NCBI GenBank assembly: GCA_028714475.1 | Contig: JAQTNC010000002.1 | Span: forward strand, 86,042-129,534 | Source: Patescibacteria group bacterium | GTDB lineage: Bacteria; Patescibacteriota; Patescibacteriia; SG8-24 | Length of the DNA stretch: 43,493 nucleotides | Reading direction: 5' to 3' | Part shown: positions 1-11,200 of the stretch, in pieces | How positions within the stretch are numbered: the first letter of the stretch is position 1 | Layout of the letters: every line of letters begins with the position of its first letter | Program-made: the position numbers and the translations under genes | Notes under the pieces: generated by a model | Databases searched by the model: none | What the model was told of the DNA's origin: nothing | What the model saw: the letters and a program-made list of their open reading frames with translations, nothing else

Positions 1-1
1 T

Positions 2-244
<243 letters not shown>

Positions 245-246
245 TC

Positions 247-322
247 AGCCGTAAGCCATAAGCCATAGGCCGTAAGGGATTCATTGGCATTTCCTTATGG
301 CTTAAAGCTTACAGCTTATAGC
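247..322. repeat. Inverted array of TAAGCCR-type heptamers between atpE and atpF
   Basis: The left arm (247-278) is a run of 7-nt units such as TAAGCCA and TAAGCCG. The right arm (293-322) is the same kind of unit on the other strand (for example TTATGGC and TTACAGC). The two arms can pair across a loop of about 14 nt. The array starts directly after the atpE stop and ends just before the atpF start. Similar arrays lie at 5100-5130 and 5501-5564. Confidence 0.7.
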
Positions 323-330
323 TCTCACAT

Positions 331-867
331 ATGGTTGTCGAAGCAAAACAAGTCGCCGAATCCGCCGGCATTCTCGGGCCGCTCGGCGTGGACGTGAAGC
401 TTTTCCTCGCCCAGCTGGTCAATTTCGGCGTGGTCATGTTCGTGATGTGGCGCTGGGTTTACCGGCCGCTCCTCAAGGTCATGGATGAGCGCACGGGCAA
501 AATCGAGACCGGCTTGAAACAAGCCGAGGAAGCCGCAGCCTTGCGCGCCGGCGCTGAGACCGACAAGGAGAAAGTCATCATGGAAGCCCGGCTCAGGGCC
601 AAGGAAATAATGGAAGAGGCCGAACGCCTCGCCACGGAAGAACGTGCCGCGTCAGTCGCCAAGGCGAAAACCGAAGTGGAACGCCTCGTGAGCCAGGGCA
701 AATCCCAGCTCGCGGAAGAGAAAACGCGCATCGTCCAGGAAGCCCGCGCGGAAACCGCGGAGCTGGTCGCGTTGGCGGTGGAGAAGATTGCCGGCGAGAA
801 ACTCGACATGCGCAAGGATGAGGCGATTATTCGTGCGGCTTTAACCCAGGCCGGCGGACGCCAATAA
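331..867 (+). CDS. atpF: ATP synthase F0 subunit b
   Basis: Peripheral stalk subunit that links F0 to the F1 head. At 178 residues it has the usual length. An N-terminal membrane segment (about residues 22-40) is followed by the typical RPL-x-K-V-M-D-E-R boundary and then a long charged, Ala/Glu/Lys-rich coiled coil to the C-terminus. The start ATG sits in a CATATG context with no Shine-Dalgarno, like several other operon genes. Lies between the heptamer array after atpE and atpH, 6 nt downstream. Confidence 0.92.
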   Translation: MVVEAKQVAESAGILGPLGVDVKLFLAQLVNFGVVMFVMWRWVYRPLLKVMDERTGKIETGLKQAEEAAALRAGAETDKEKVIMEARLRAKEIMEEAERLATEERAASVAKAKTEVERLVSQGKSQLAEEKTRIVQEARAETAELVALAVEKIAGEKLDMRKDEAIIRAALTQAGGRQ

Positions 868-873
868 AATATT

Positions 874-1275
874 ATGAAATACGGCGCGAAGGAAATGGCG
901 AAAGCGCTTTACGCGGTGACCCGCGAACTCGACGAGGCTGCCAGCCGTGCCGCCATTCAGCGTTTTGCCGCTGAAACGGTGCGCCGCTACGGACCGGCCC
1001 GCCTGGCCAAGGTTCTGCATCTCCTGCCGGTTGCGGCGGACGAGATTGACGGCCGGCAAAAGGCCGTCATCGAGACCGCGCGCGAACTGTCACCGGGATT
1101 AGCGAAAACCGCCGTCGCCGCTCTCGGCATTGACCCGAACCGCACTGCCATCACGACTGTCGTCCGCCCCGAACTCATTGGCGGCATCCGCGTGCGCTTG
1201 GCTGACCGCGTCTTCGACGCCACCGTGCGCCGCCGGCTCGACCTCTTCCGCCGCGCCGTTACCCAAAACGAATAA
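874..1275 (+). CDS. atpH: ATP synthase F1 subunit delta (short form)
   Basis: Connects the b-stalk to the top of F1. The C-terminal signature is clear: R-P-E-L-I-G-G-I-R-V-R followed by D-A-T-V-R-R-R-L, matching the conserved end of delta/OSCP. The product is 133 residues, against about 175-180 in E. coli, so the N-terminal helical domain is shortened. The start is ATTATG, without a Shine-Dalgarno. Position between atpF and atpA supports the call. Confidence 0.87.
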   Translation: MKYGAKEMAKALYAVTRELDEAASRAAIQRFAAETVRRYGPARLAKVLHLLPVAADEIDGRQKAVIETARELSPGLAKTAVAALGIDPNRTAITTVVRPELIGGIRVRLADRVFDATVRRRLDLFRRAVTQNE

Positions 1276-1293
1276 CCGCTTGACTTATCGCAT

Positions 1294-2799
1294 ATGGCTA
1301 CCAAGGAATTCATCATCGACTCCCTGAAGAAGGAAATCAGTCGGCTCGGCGAACCCGCAGCGGTGGAGAAAATCGGCACCGTCATTGAGGTTTCCGACGG
1401 CGTTGCGCGCATGACCGGCCTCGCGGAATGCATGGCCGCGGAAATGTTGGAATTCCCCGGCGGCACGATGGGCGTCGCGCTCAACCTCGAGGAGGAGACC
1501 GTCGGCGCGATGATCATGGGCGACTACAGCCACATCAAGGAAGGGGATGAGGTCCGCTCGACCGGCCGCGTTTTGTCGATTCCCGTTTCGGAAAAGATGA
1601 TTGGTCGCGTCATCAACCCGCTCGGCCAGCCGATTGACGGCAAGGGCCCGATTGCCGCGGAAAAAACCATGCCGGTCGAGAAGATCGCGCCCCGCGTCAT
1701 CACCCGCCAGGGTGTCAACCGGCCGCTCCAGACCGGTCTCAAGGCCGTTGACTCGATGATTCCAATCGGCCGCGGCCAGCGCGAACTCATCATCGGCGAC
1801 CGACAGACCGGCAAGACCGCCATCGCCGTTGACACCATCGTCAACCAGAAAGGCCAAGGCGTCGTCTGCATCTACGTCGCCATCGGCCAAAAGGAATCCA
1901 AGATCGCCAAGATCGTCGCCAAGCTTGAGGAAGCCGGCGCCATGGACCACACCATCGTGGTCGTGGCGGGCGCGTCCGACCCGGCGCCGCTCTCCTACAT
2001 CGCGCCGTATGCCGGCACGGCCATCGGCGAATTCTTCATGGAGCAGGGCAAGGATGCGCTCGTCGTGCACGACGACCTCTCGAAGCATGCCTGGGCCTAC
2101 CGCGAAATCTCGCTCCTCTTGCGCCGACCGCCGGGCCGCGAAGCCTATCCGGGCGACGTTTTCTATCTCCACTCCCGCCTGCTTGAGCGCGCCGCGAACC
2201 TCAACAAGGAGAACGGCGGCGGTTCGCTTTCGTGCCTGCCCATCATCGAGACGCAGGCCGGCGACGTTTCCGCCTACATCCCGACGAACGTCATCTCCAT
2301 CACTGACGGTCAGATCTTCCTCGAGACCGATCTCTTCTACCGCGGCATCCGCCCGGCCATCAACGCCGGCATCTCGGTCTCGCGCGTTGGCGCGGCCGCC
2401 CAGACCAAAGCCATGAAGAAGGTCGCCGGCAAGCTTCGTCTCGACATGGCCCAGTACCGCGAACTCGAGGCCTTCGCGCAATTCGCCACCGACCTTGATG
2501 AGGCCACCAAGCGCCAACTCGAGCGCGGCAAGCGCGGCATGGAGGTGCTCAAGCAGGGCCAGTACGCCACGCTCTCCATGGCCCACCAGGTCTGCATCCT
2601 TTATGCGCTCACGAACGGTCTGCTTGACGACGTGCCCGTGAAGGAAGTCAAGAATTGGGAAATGCAGTTCTACAAATACCTCGACACGGCCCGCCGCGAT
2701 GTCGTGAGCGCCATCGACAAGGAAAAGGTGCTCTCTGAAGCGACCGAAAAGACGCTCGTCGAGGCGATTGCCGAATTCAAGAAGACCTTCACCGCCTAG
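1294..2799 (+). CDS. atpA: ATP synthase F1 subunit alpha
   Basis: Non-catalytic nucleotide-binding subunit of the F1 hexamer. At 501 residues it is full length. The P-loop GDRQTGKT is at residues 168-175, and the downstream segment with SYIAPYAG and [11 protein letters not shown]-like motifs is typical of alpha. The start codon is again CATATG with no Shine-Dalgarno. The long antisense frame across the same interval is a codon-bias shadow. Followed 5 nt later by atpG. Confidence 0.97.
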   Translation: MATKEFIIDSLKKEISRLGEPAAVEKIGTVIEVSDGVARMTGLAECMAAEMLEFPGGTMGVALNLEEETVGAMIMGDYSHIKEGDEVRSTGRVLSIPVSEKMIGRVINPLGQPIDGKGPIAAEKTMPVEKIAPRVITRQGVNRPLQTGLKAVDSMIPIGRGQRELIIGDRQTGKTAIAVDTIVNQKGQGVVCIYVAIGQKESKIAKIVAKLEEAGAMDHTIVVVAGASDPAPLSYIAPYAGTAIGEFFMEQGKDALVVHDDLSKHAWAYREISLLLRRPPGREAYPGDVFYLHSRLLERAANLNKENGGGSLSCLPIIETQAGDVSAYIPTNVISITDGQIFLETDLFYRGIRPAINAGISVSRVGAAAQTKAMKKVAGKLRLDMAQYRELEAFAQFATDLDEATKRQLERGKRGMEVLKQGQYATLSMAHQVCILYALTNGLLDDVPVKEVKNWEMQFYKYLDTARRDVVSAIDKEKVLSEATEKTLVEAIAEFKKTFTA

Positions 2800-2804
2800 C
2801 AAAT

Positions 2805-5129
<2,325 letters not shown>

Positions 5130-5130
<1 letters not shown>

Positions 5131-5513
5131 TGGAAAAGTTCCAAAAACTCGAGGTATGGAAAAAGATGCACCAAATCATACTGCTGGTTTATAGGCATAC
5201 AACAAATTTTCCGGATTCGGAAAAATACGGTCTGGTTGGTCAAATGCGACGAGCCGCCGTGTCCGTGGCCGCCAACATCGCAGAAGGAACCAAACGCAGA
5301 AGCACTGCTGACAGAAATCATTTCCACACAATGGCTGATGCATCTCTGGAGGAACTGAAATACTACTTCATTCTTAGCTCTGACTTGGGCTACATAGCCA
5401 AAGATGAGGCCGACAAAATGCTTGCCGACGCAAGAGAGGTCGGGAGCATGCTAAATGGCCTCATGAAAGCCATCGCGTCAGGCAAATCAAATCAACAATC
5501 GCCTACGGCTTAA
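5130..5513 (+). CDS. Four-helix-bundle protein, S23/23S rRNA intervening-sequence family
   Basis: A 127-residue protein of the S23/IVP four-helix-bundle family. The hallmarks are the N-terminal F-x-K-L-x-V-W, the central Q-M-R-R-A-A-V-S-V-A-A-N-I-A-E-G, and the A-S-L-E-E-L-K-Y-Y segment. The family has no catalytic residues; members bind nucleic acid, and the Avd accessory proteins of diversity-generating retroelements share the fold. Function here is unknown. The GTG start is chosen because it gives the full family N-terminus; the nearby ATG is out of frame. Base composition is visibly more AT-rich than the flanking atp genes. It interrupts the atp operon and is bracketed by inverted heptamer arrays; its last codons (S-P-T-A) and stop lie inside the right array. 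This suggests insertion as a unit. Confidence 0.88.
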
Positions 5514-5564
5514 GGCTTGGGGCTACGGCTCAACCTTACGGCTTACGGCTTACGGCTTATGGCT
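5501..5564. repeat. Right heptamer array, overlapping the atpC start
   Basis: Seven-nt units of the ACGGCTT/TACGGCT type repeated about nine times with some degeneration. It is the reverse complement of the array at 5100-5130. It covers the end of the four-helix-bundle ORF, the whole gap, and the atpC start codon (GGCTTATGGCTT). Confidence 0.72.
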
Positions 5565-6008
5565 TCGATCAAACTCGAACTCACCACCCCTGAACGCAAT
5601 CTCTTCCGCGAAACGGTTGACGCGGTGACTTTGCCGACGCTGGAGGGCGAAATCACGGTGTTGCCGAATCACGTGCCGCTCGTCGCCGTGCTCGTGCCGG
5701 GCATGATGACCGTGAAACGCGGCGCGGCAGAAGAGTATGTCGCTGTTTCCGGCGGCTTCATCGAAGTCCAACCCGGTAGCCAAGTGGTCATCCTCGCCGA
5801 CACCGCCGACCGCGCCGAGGAGCTTGACATCAAGAAGGTCGAGGAGGCCCGCGAACGCGCCCAGAAACTGCTTGAGGAGAAACGCGACGCCGACGATGTC
5901 GCGATGGCCGGCATAACCGCAGCAATTGAGCGCGAAACCGCCAGGCTGAAAGTCATCCGCAGACATCGGGGACAGACAGCGTTACCGCACGTCGAATCCG
6001 CCAATTAA
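5559..6008 (+). CDS. atpC: ATP synthase F1 subunit epsilon
   Basis: Epsilon regulates F1 and sits at the foot of the rotor. The 149-residue product begins ASIKLELTTPERNLF and contains the beta-sandwich segment EGEITVLPNHVPLVAVLVPG, with a C-terminal helical hairpin rich in Glu/Arg. The ATG at 5559 is chosen over the upstream in-frame start at 5517, because residues encoded upstream come from the repeat array. Last gene of the operon; an intrinsic terminator follows within 6 nt. Confidence 0.93.
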   Translation: MASIKLELTTPERNLFRETVDAVTLPTLEGEITVLPNHVPLVAVLVPGMMTVKRGAAEEYVAVSGGFIEVQPGSQVVILADTADRAEELDIKKVEEARERAQKLLEEKRDADDVAMAGITAAIERETARLKVIRRHRGQTALPHVESAN

Positions 6009-6013
6009 GCCCA

Positions 6014-6038
6014 GCCGCCGGAAACACCGGCGGTTTTT
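6014..6038 (+). terminator. Terminator of the atp operon
   Basis: CCGCCGG (6015-6021), loop AAACA, CCGGCGG (6027-6033), then TTTTT. Confidence 0.88.
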
Positions 6039-6053
6039 GTATTCGTTGGTGTC

Positions 6054-6082
6054 TTGACCTTTTGTGAGAGGCCTGTTAAGTT
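6054..6082 (+). promoter_or_regulatory. Candidate promoter for the carbonic-anhydrase-like gene
   Basis: TTGACC at 6054-6059, a 17-bp spacer, then TAAGTT at 6077-6082. The -35 is strong and the -10 weak. It sits directly after the atp terminator and 40 nt before the chosen ATG. Confidence 0.5.
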
Positions 6083-6122
6083 GCTTGTCGTGCGTCCAAC
6101 CATTGCGCACGAGCGAGGTCAC

Positions 6123-6914
6123 ATGAAACAGAACCAGATTGCTCACGGTTGTGCCTTGACCGTCCTCACTGATTCATCGGTCTTTCAACACGGCTACGCG
6201 GCGGACGCCCTCATTCGCAAGGCCATTCGTCGCGCCTTGGGCAGCCAGTTTGGCGACAATCCGCACTACGACCTGCTGACCATCCCCAACATAGGTCGCA
6301 TCTACGAGGATGGTGAGCTGCCGCAGGTCGCGGCCGACGTCAGCCTGGCCCTGGGTCTGCACTCGACCGAGCACCTGATCGTCATCAAACCCGGCCCTTT
6401 CATGCTGGAGGATATCGCCACTCGCCTGGGAAGCGACCCGCGACTGGCTGATATCGGCGGCATCCACGTCACTCATGTCGAGCCGCCCGACCCGATGCTC
6501 TCTAGCGACACGGCGGTCATCGCCTGCATGGACTACCGTCAGCACGGACCCGGCGGCTTCATGCGGCGAATCGACGAGCTTTTCCAGGCGCCTGACGGCT
6601 ATCACCTCATCTGTATCCCAGGCGCGGCCAAAGACATTGCCGGATCGCGAGGCCCGGCGGTAATCCGTTGGCTCACGCACCTCCGTGAGAACTGGAGTGT
6701 CGAGCGGGTCATCATCGTCTCCCACCTCGACTGTGGGGCGTATGGCGGCACGGCCCGCTTCAACACGGAAGGCGAAGAGCGCAACACGCTGGCCCGCGAC
6801 CTCGTGGCGGCCGTCCTCCACCTGCGGCAATACGTGCCTCAAGGCATGTATTACTCGCTAGGTATCGCCGAAATCGATGGGGAAACGACGGGGCAAATTC
6901 GGCTCGTCACGTGA
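6123..6914 (+). CDS. Beta-carbonic-anhydrase-like protein with a degenerate N-terminal repeat
   Basis: The C-terminal half carries the beta-carbonic anhydrase zinc-site pattern: C135-x-D137-x-R139 (run ACMDYRQ) and H201-x-x-C204 (run SHLDCGAYG). The Asp-Arg pair is also typical. The N-terminal half repeats the same layout without the ligands: VLTDSSVFQHG (14-24) aligns with IACMDYRQHG, YDLLTIPNIG (49-58) with YHLICIPGAA, and HLIVIKPG (84-91) with the SHLDCG region. So the 263-residue protein looks like two fused beta-CA domains, one dead. CO2 hydration is possible but unproven; a non-enzymatic zinc protein is the alternative. The ATG at 6123 follows GCGAGGTCAC (a modest Shine-Dalgarno) and is preferred to the TTG at 6054, which lies in the promoter. 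Own terminator downstream. Confidence 0.72.
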   Translation: MKQNQIAHGCALTVLTDSSVFQHGYAADALIRKAIRRALGSQFGDNPHYDLLTIPNIGRIYEDGELPQVAADVSLALGLHSTEHLIVIKPGPFMLEDIATRLGSDPRLADIGGIHVTHVEPPDPMLSSDTAVIACMDYRQHGPGGFMRRIDELFQAPDGYHLICIPGAAKDIAGSRGPAVIRWLTHLRENWSVERVIIVSHLDCGAYGGTARFNTEGEERNTLARDLVAAVLHLRQYVPQGMYYSLGIAEIDGETTGQIRLVT

Positions 6915-6927
6915 ACCCGACACACAG

Positions 6928-6960
6928 CGACCCTCTCCGTCCTGGAAAGGCGTCGTTTTT
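6928..6960 (+). terminator. Terminator after the carbonic-anhydrase-like gene
   Basis: CGAC plus CCTCTCC (6928-6938) pairs with GGAAAGG (6944-6950), a bulged C, and GTCG (6952-6955). One mismatch; TTTTT follows. Confidence 0.75.
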
Positions 6961-6973
6961 GTTTAGGCCGGAT

Positions 6974-7027
6974 TTGACGAACCACTTCCTCGTTTGTCAT
7001 CCTGAAGACAGACCCCCACCAAGGAGG
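6974..7027 (+). promoter_or_regulatory. Candidate promoter and strong RBS of nuclease-like gene 1
   Basis: TTGACG at 6974-6979 with a weak -10 (TGTCAT, 6995-7000, 15-bp spacer). A perfect AAGGAGG Shine-Dalgarno at 7021-7027 lies 5 nt before the ATG at 7033. Confidence 0.45.
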
Positions 7028-7032
7028 CGGTC

Positions 7033-7515
7033 ATGGTTCCTTTCCTCAAGGACGAAGCCGTTTGGGACGGCGTCATGCTGGTCAGCCGCAATGTCGGCGC
7101 TCATGAAAACCCTGATCTGGTCTTGGACGGCTACCAATACTGTACCGTCGGCGAATATCAGCTCGCCATCCTGCTCAAAGCGGCTGGCGTGGACTTCATC
7201 CCGGACGTACGCTTTCTCATGCCGACACCAGAGGGCAAAATACGGGATTACACGCCCGATTTCATTCTCCGAGAACCGTGGATTTGGCGCGGGCGCTCGG
7301 GCCATTACGAGCTCGTACACGGCTTCGAGGCCAAGCGCCGCCGACGGGATAACGAATTTCCGGTCAGGGCCGCCGTCAACATCAAACTGCTCTGGGAGGC
7401 ACGTCGCATCTACATCAAGCTGATGTCGGACGACGCCATCCTGCGGCTCTATCAGCGTCATCTGGCTGAACCAAAGTCCTGCCCTTTGCCGATTGTCCGT
7501 CTGCCGAACCTGTGA
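7033..7515 (+). CDS. PD-(D/E)XK nuclease-like protein, paralogue 1
   Basis: A 160-residue soluble protein. The restriction-endonuclease-fold active site is readable: E41 (run GEYQLAILLKAAGVDF), D76 (YTPDF) and E99-A-K101 (HGFEAK), with the spacing of small PD-(D/E)XK enzymes. The target is not known; DNA-end or structure-specific cleavage is a family-level guess. The gene 118 nt downstream is a clear paralogue, with E41, D85 and E109-A-K111. The ATG is fixed by a perfect AAGGAGG. No methyltransferase or specificity subunit is adjacent, so a classical restriction-modification pair is not supported. Confidence 0.65.
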   Translation: MVPFLKDEAVWDGVMLVSRNVGAHENPDLVLDGYQYCTVGEYQLAILLKAAGVDFIPDVRFLMPTPEGKIRDYTPDFILREPWIWRGRSGHYELVHGFEAKRRRRDNEFPVRAAVNIKLLWEARRIYIKLMSDDAILRLYQRHLAEPKSCPLPIVRLPNL

Positions 7516-7543
7516 GTCATTCCGGCTCCGGGTTCGGCTTTTT
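7504..7543 (+). terminator. Terminator overlapping the end of nuclease-like gene 1
   Basis: CCGAACC (7504-7510) pairs with GGTTCGG (7531-7537), followed by CTTTTT. The same stem recurs after the paralogue at 8111-8150, so gene and terminator appear duplicated together. Confidence 0.75.
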
Positions 7544-7559
7544 GGTTATCGAGACATCA

Positions 7560-7588
7560 TTGACTATTTCCGCCATTAACGGTTAACT
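7560..7588 (+). promoter_or_regulatory. Candidate promoter of nuclease-like gene 2
   Basis: TTGACT at 7560-7565, 17-bp spacer, TTAACT at 7583-7588 in an AT-rich tract. The Shine-Dalgarno AAAAGGGG ends 6 nt before the ATG at 7634. Confidence 0.45.
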
Positions 7589-7633
7589 AATAAGCCACCG
7601 CCCATCCAACCCGAACCAAAAAAGGGGCGATGA

Positions 7634-8110
7634 ATGACGACTCTAGTCGATCGCGCCAATTGGCGCGGCGTGATTGTCGAAAGCGAAGCGGTGAACGGCG
7701 GTTCAGTCGACCCGCGCCTGCGTCATGAAGGCGTTCAGTACGTGACGGAAGGGGAGCTACTGCTTGCCAAACTGCTCTGCCAGATGAGTGTCGCCTTCAC
7801 TCCAAACGTCAAGTTTCTACTGGCGCCGTCCGGCAACAAGCCGCCTCGGGGACGAATCAGATTTGTGCCCGTGATCTACGTGCCGGACTTCGTCTTCAAT
7901 CGCCTGGGGCTCATCTGGACGAACGAGGACGGAACGACGGAGATCGTCCACGGCCTCGAAGCGAAGAGTGTCCGTTCGCACTTCAAGCCTCAGGCGCTTC
8001 GGAAGGCGAGACTGCTCGCCGAGCAGCGCAGCATCCACATCAAGCTCCTTAGCGAAACCGACATCAGGCGCTATGCCGCTCTCGGCACCCTGCCGATCAT
8101 TCGCCTCTAG
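7634..8110 (+). CDS. PD-(D/E)XK nuclease-like protein, paralogue 2
   Basis: A 158-residue paralogue of the preceding gene. Candidate active site: E41 (run GELLLAKLL), D85 (YVPDF) and E109-A-K111 (HGLEAK). Both paralogues share the order GVQY/GYQY, then Glu, then V-K/R-F-L, PDF, VHG-x-EAK, I-K-L and a closing P-I-I/V-R-L. The second has a longer loop between E41 and D85. ATG 7634 is used because it keeps the frame and the RBS spacing; the overlapping ATG at 7630 is out of frame. Own promoter, RBS and terminator. Function unknown; divergent rather than recent duplicates, since protein identity is low outside motifs. Confidence 0.63.
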   Translation: MTTLVDRANWRGVIVESEAVNGGSVDPRLRHEGVQYVTEGELLLAKLLCQMSVAFTPNVKFLLAPSGNKPPRGRIRFVPVIYVPDFVFNRLGLIWTNEDGTTEIVHGLEAKSVRSHFKPQALRKARLLAEQRSIHIKLLSETDIRRYAALGTLPIIRL

Positions 8111-8150
8111 CCGAACCGTTGAGCCCTTCCGGCTCCCGGTTCGGCCTTTT
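8111..8150 (+). terminator. Terminator after nuclease-like gene 2
   Basis: CCGAACC (8111-8117) starts directly after the stop codon and pairs with GGTTCGG (8138-8144); CCTTTT follows. Same stem as at 7504-7543. Confidence 0.75.
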
Positions 8151-8212
8151 GTAATATGCGATAAAGAGATAAACTATTATCGCCAGATTGTGCTGAATTC
8201 ACCGACGTGACC

Positions 8213-11200
8213 ATGCCCAAATCAACAAAAAATCCCGCGGAAAAAACCAGACGCCCCACACCGGCTATTCCGCCGGAGCAGGGGAGTCTTTTGGCTGTCA
8301 CCCCTATAGCCGAAAAGGGGCCAGCTCAAACTTCAAACAACGTCGCTTCTGACCCCTCCCTCACCGGCCTGAACGCCGCCCAGCTCAAGGCCGTCACCCA
8401 CGACGGCGGACCGCTCCTCATCGTCGCCGGCGCCGGCACGGGCAAGACGACCGTCATCACGCGCCGCCTCGCCTGGCTCATCGCCACCGGCCGCGCCAAG
8501 CCGGAGGAAATCCTCGCGCTCACCTTCACCAACAAAGCCGCCGAGGAGATGACCAACCGCGTGGATGAACTTCTCCCCCTCGGTTATGCCGACCTGCATC
8601 TCTCCACCTTCCACGTCTTCTGCCGCGAGCTGCTTGAGGAAAAAGGCCTCGACATCGGCCTGCCCAACGACTTTCGCCTCATCGACGAGACCGACGCCTA
8701 CCTGCTCATACGCCAGAACTTCGACCGCTTCCCGCTCGACTACTATCGTCCGCTCGCGAGCCCGACCAAATTCATCAAGGCTCTCATCAAACATTTCTCC
8801 CGCGCGAAGGACGAGGACGTTTCGCCGCCCGAATACCTCAAGTACGTGAACGGCCTCAAACTCGACGCCGACGACGCCGAAGGGATGGACGAAACCAAAC
8901 GTCTACGCGAACTCGCCGAGGCCTATCATGTCTATCAGCAAATCCTGCTCGAGAACGACAGCCTCGATTTCGGCGACCTTCAGACCTATGCCATCCGGCT
9001 GCTGCGCGAACGCCCGGCCATCCTTGCCGAGATGCGCCGCCGTTTCAAGTATGTGCTCGTGGACGAGTTCCAGGACACCAACTGGTCGCAGTACGAGCTC
9101 GTGAAGATGCTGGTCGGTCCGCAAGGCAACCTGACCGTAGTCGGCGACGACGACCAATCCATCTACAAGTTCCGCGGCGCTTCGGTCGCCAACATCCTGC
9201 AATTCAAGACCGATTTCCCGACTGCCAAGGAGGTCGTGCTCACGGAAAATTACCGCTCGCGCCAGGGCATCCTCGACCTCGCCTACAGCTTCATCCAGAA
9301 GAACAACCCCAACCGTTTGGAAGCGCGCCTCACCACCAGCGACGGCCAGCCGCTCGTCAAGCGCCTGACCACCCCACGCGCCGGGGCCGCGGTCATCGAG
9401 CATTGCCGATACGCAACGCACGAGGAGGAGGTGAGCGGCGTCGTCGAAAAAATCATCAGCCTCAAGGAAGCCGACGCCGACCGCAACTGGAACGATTTCG
9501 CCGTGCTCGTCCGCTCGAACTTGAGCGCCGACGATTACAGCCGCGAATTCCAGCGTCGCGGCGTGCCGTACCAGTTCCTCGCGCTCCGCGGCCTCTACGC
9601 CAAACCCGTCATCCTCGACTGCCTGGCCTGGTTCGCGCTCCTCGACGACTACCACGAGAGTCCGGCACTCTACCGCATCCTGTCATCGCCGCCGTACTCC
9701 ATTCCCGGCGCTGATCTCATCGAACTCGCTCATGAAGCCAAACGTGCCGCTGACTCGCTCTACAGCGTCATCAAGCGGCGCGACACGCTCGCGTGGCTTT
9801 CGGCCGAAGCGCGCGTTCAGCTCGACCGACTGACCACCGACCTCGCCAGACACCAGCAAATCGCCCGCGATAAAAACGTCACTCATGTCTTCCTCGCTTT
9901 CCTCATTGATTCCGGTTATCTCAAGCTGATCAAGTCCGGCGACGAAGGCAAAGCCCGCGAACAGTTCGGCTACCTGCATCAGCTCCTCGACCGTCTCAAG
10001 AAATTCGAGGAAACGCACGACGAACCGACGGTGCGCCGTTTCCGTCAGGAACATGCGCTCACCATCGAATCCGGCGACGAAGGGGGATTGGCCTTCGATC
10101 CGGACGTCGGCCCGGACATGGTGCGTATCCTCACCGTCCATGCCGCCAAGGGTTTGGAGTTCCCTTACGTCTTCATCGTGGACCTCGTGGACAAGCGCTT
10201 CCCGACCGTCGCCCGCGGCGGCGACATCGAATTGCCGCCAACGCTCGCCAAGGAGGAACTTCCGGAAGGCGATTTCCATTTGGAGGAAGAGCGTCGCCTT
10301 TTCTACGTCGCCCTGACTCGCGCCAAGGACGGCATTTTCCTGACCTCGGCCGAAGACTACGGCGGCAAACAAAAAAAGAAGCCGTCGCTCTTCCTGAACG
10401 AACTCGGCCTCGATGGCGTACCGCTCCTCGCCCCCACGGGCGAGCGCTTAAGCGAACCCGCACCCGCGCCAACAAGCGGCAAAATAACGCTAAAAACCCC
10501 GTCTTACTTGAGTTTTTCGCAGGTCGCGGCCTACGACAACTGCCCACTCCAGTACAAATACGCCCATGTCATCCGCATCCCGTCCTTCGGCAAGCCGACG
10601 CAGAGCTTCGGCAATACCATGCACAACGTCCTCGAGTGGTTCATGCGCGAAACCTCGGAACGGTCGGCGAAGAGCCAGGGGTCGCTGTTCGGCGAAACCG
10701 CATCGGCCCCACCGGACAGCCTGCCGGTATCGCTCGATGAACTGCTCACCAAGTACGAAGAACTCTGGCAGGACGAGTGGTACGAAAGTCGCGACCAAAA
10801 GGACAAGTACCGCGCCAAGGGCCGCGAGATGCTCAAGCTTTTCTATTCTCAATGCCAAGCCGATCCGCCCAAGCCACGCTTTCTCGAACAGGAATTCAGC
10901 CTCAAGCTCGGCGAATTCGCCTTCAAGGGAAAGGTTGATAGAATAGACGATGTCGAGGGCGGCGTGGAAATTGTTGACTACAAGACCGGCAAGCCGAAGA
11001 CCGCCGAGGATTTGGACTTCGACGCCAAGCGCCAGCTCCTGCTCTACCAAATCGCCGCGGAAAGACTGCTGGGATTAAAACCCGTAAGATTGACCTTCTG
11101 CTACCTTCAGGACGGTAGCCGCGCCAGCTTCCTCGGGACGGATAAACAGCTCGCGAAAGTCGAGGAGCAAGTCCAGCAAGCCTACGACCACATCAAGGCC

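Noticed and set aside
6911-7423. 170-codon ORF overlapping nuclease-like gene 1 in another frame
   Set aside because: It lacks an RBS and covers a terminator and promoter; the frame starting at 7033 has a perfect RBS and a paralogue.
7033-8110. Restriction-modification system
   Set aside because: No DNA methyltransferase or specificity gene nearby; the two genes are paralogues of each other.
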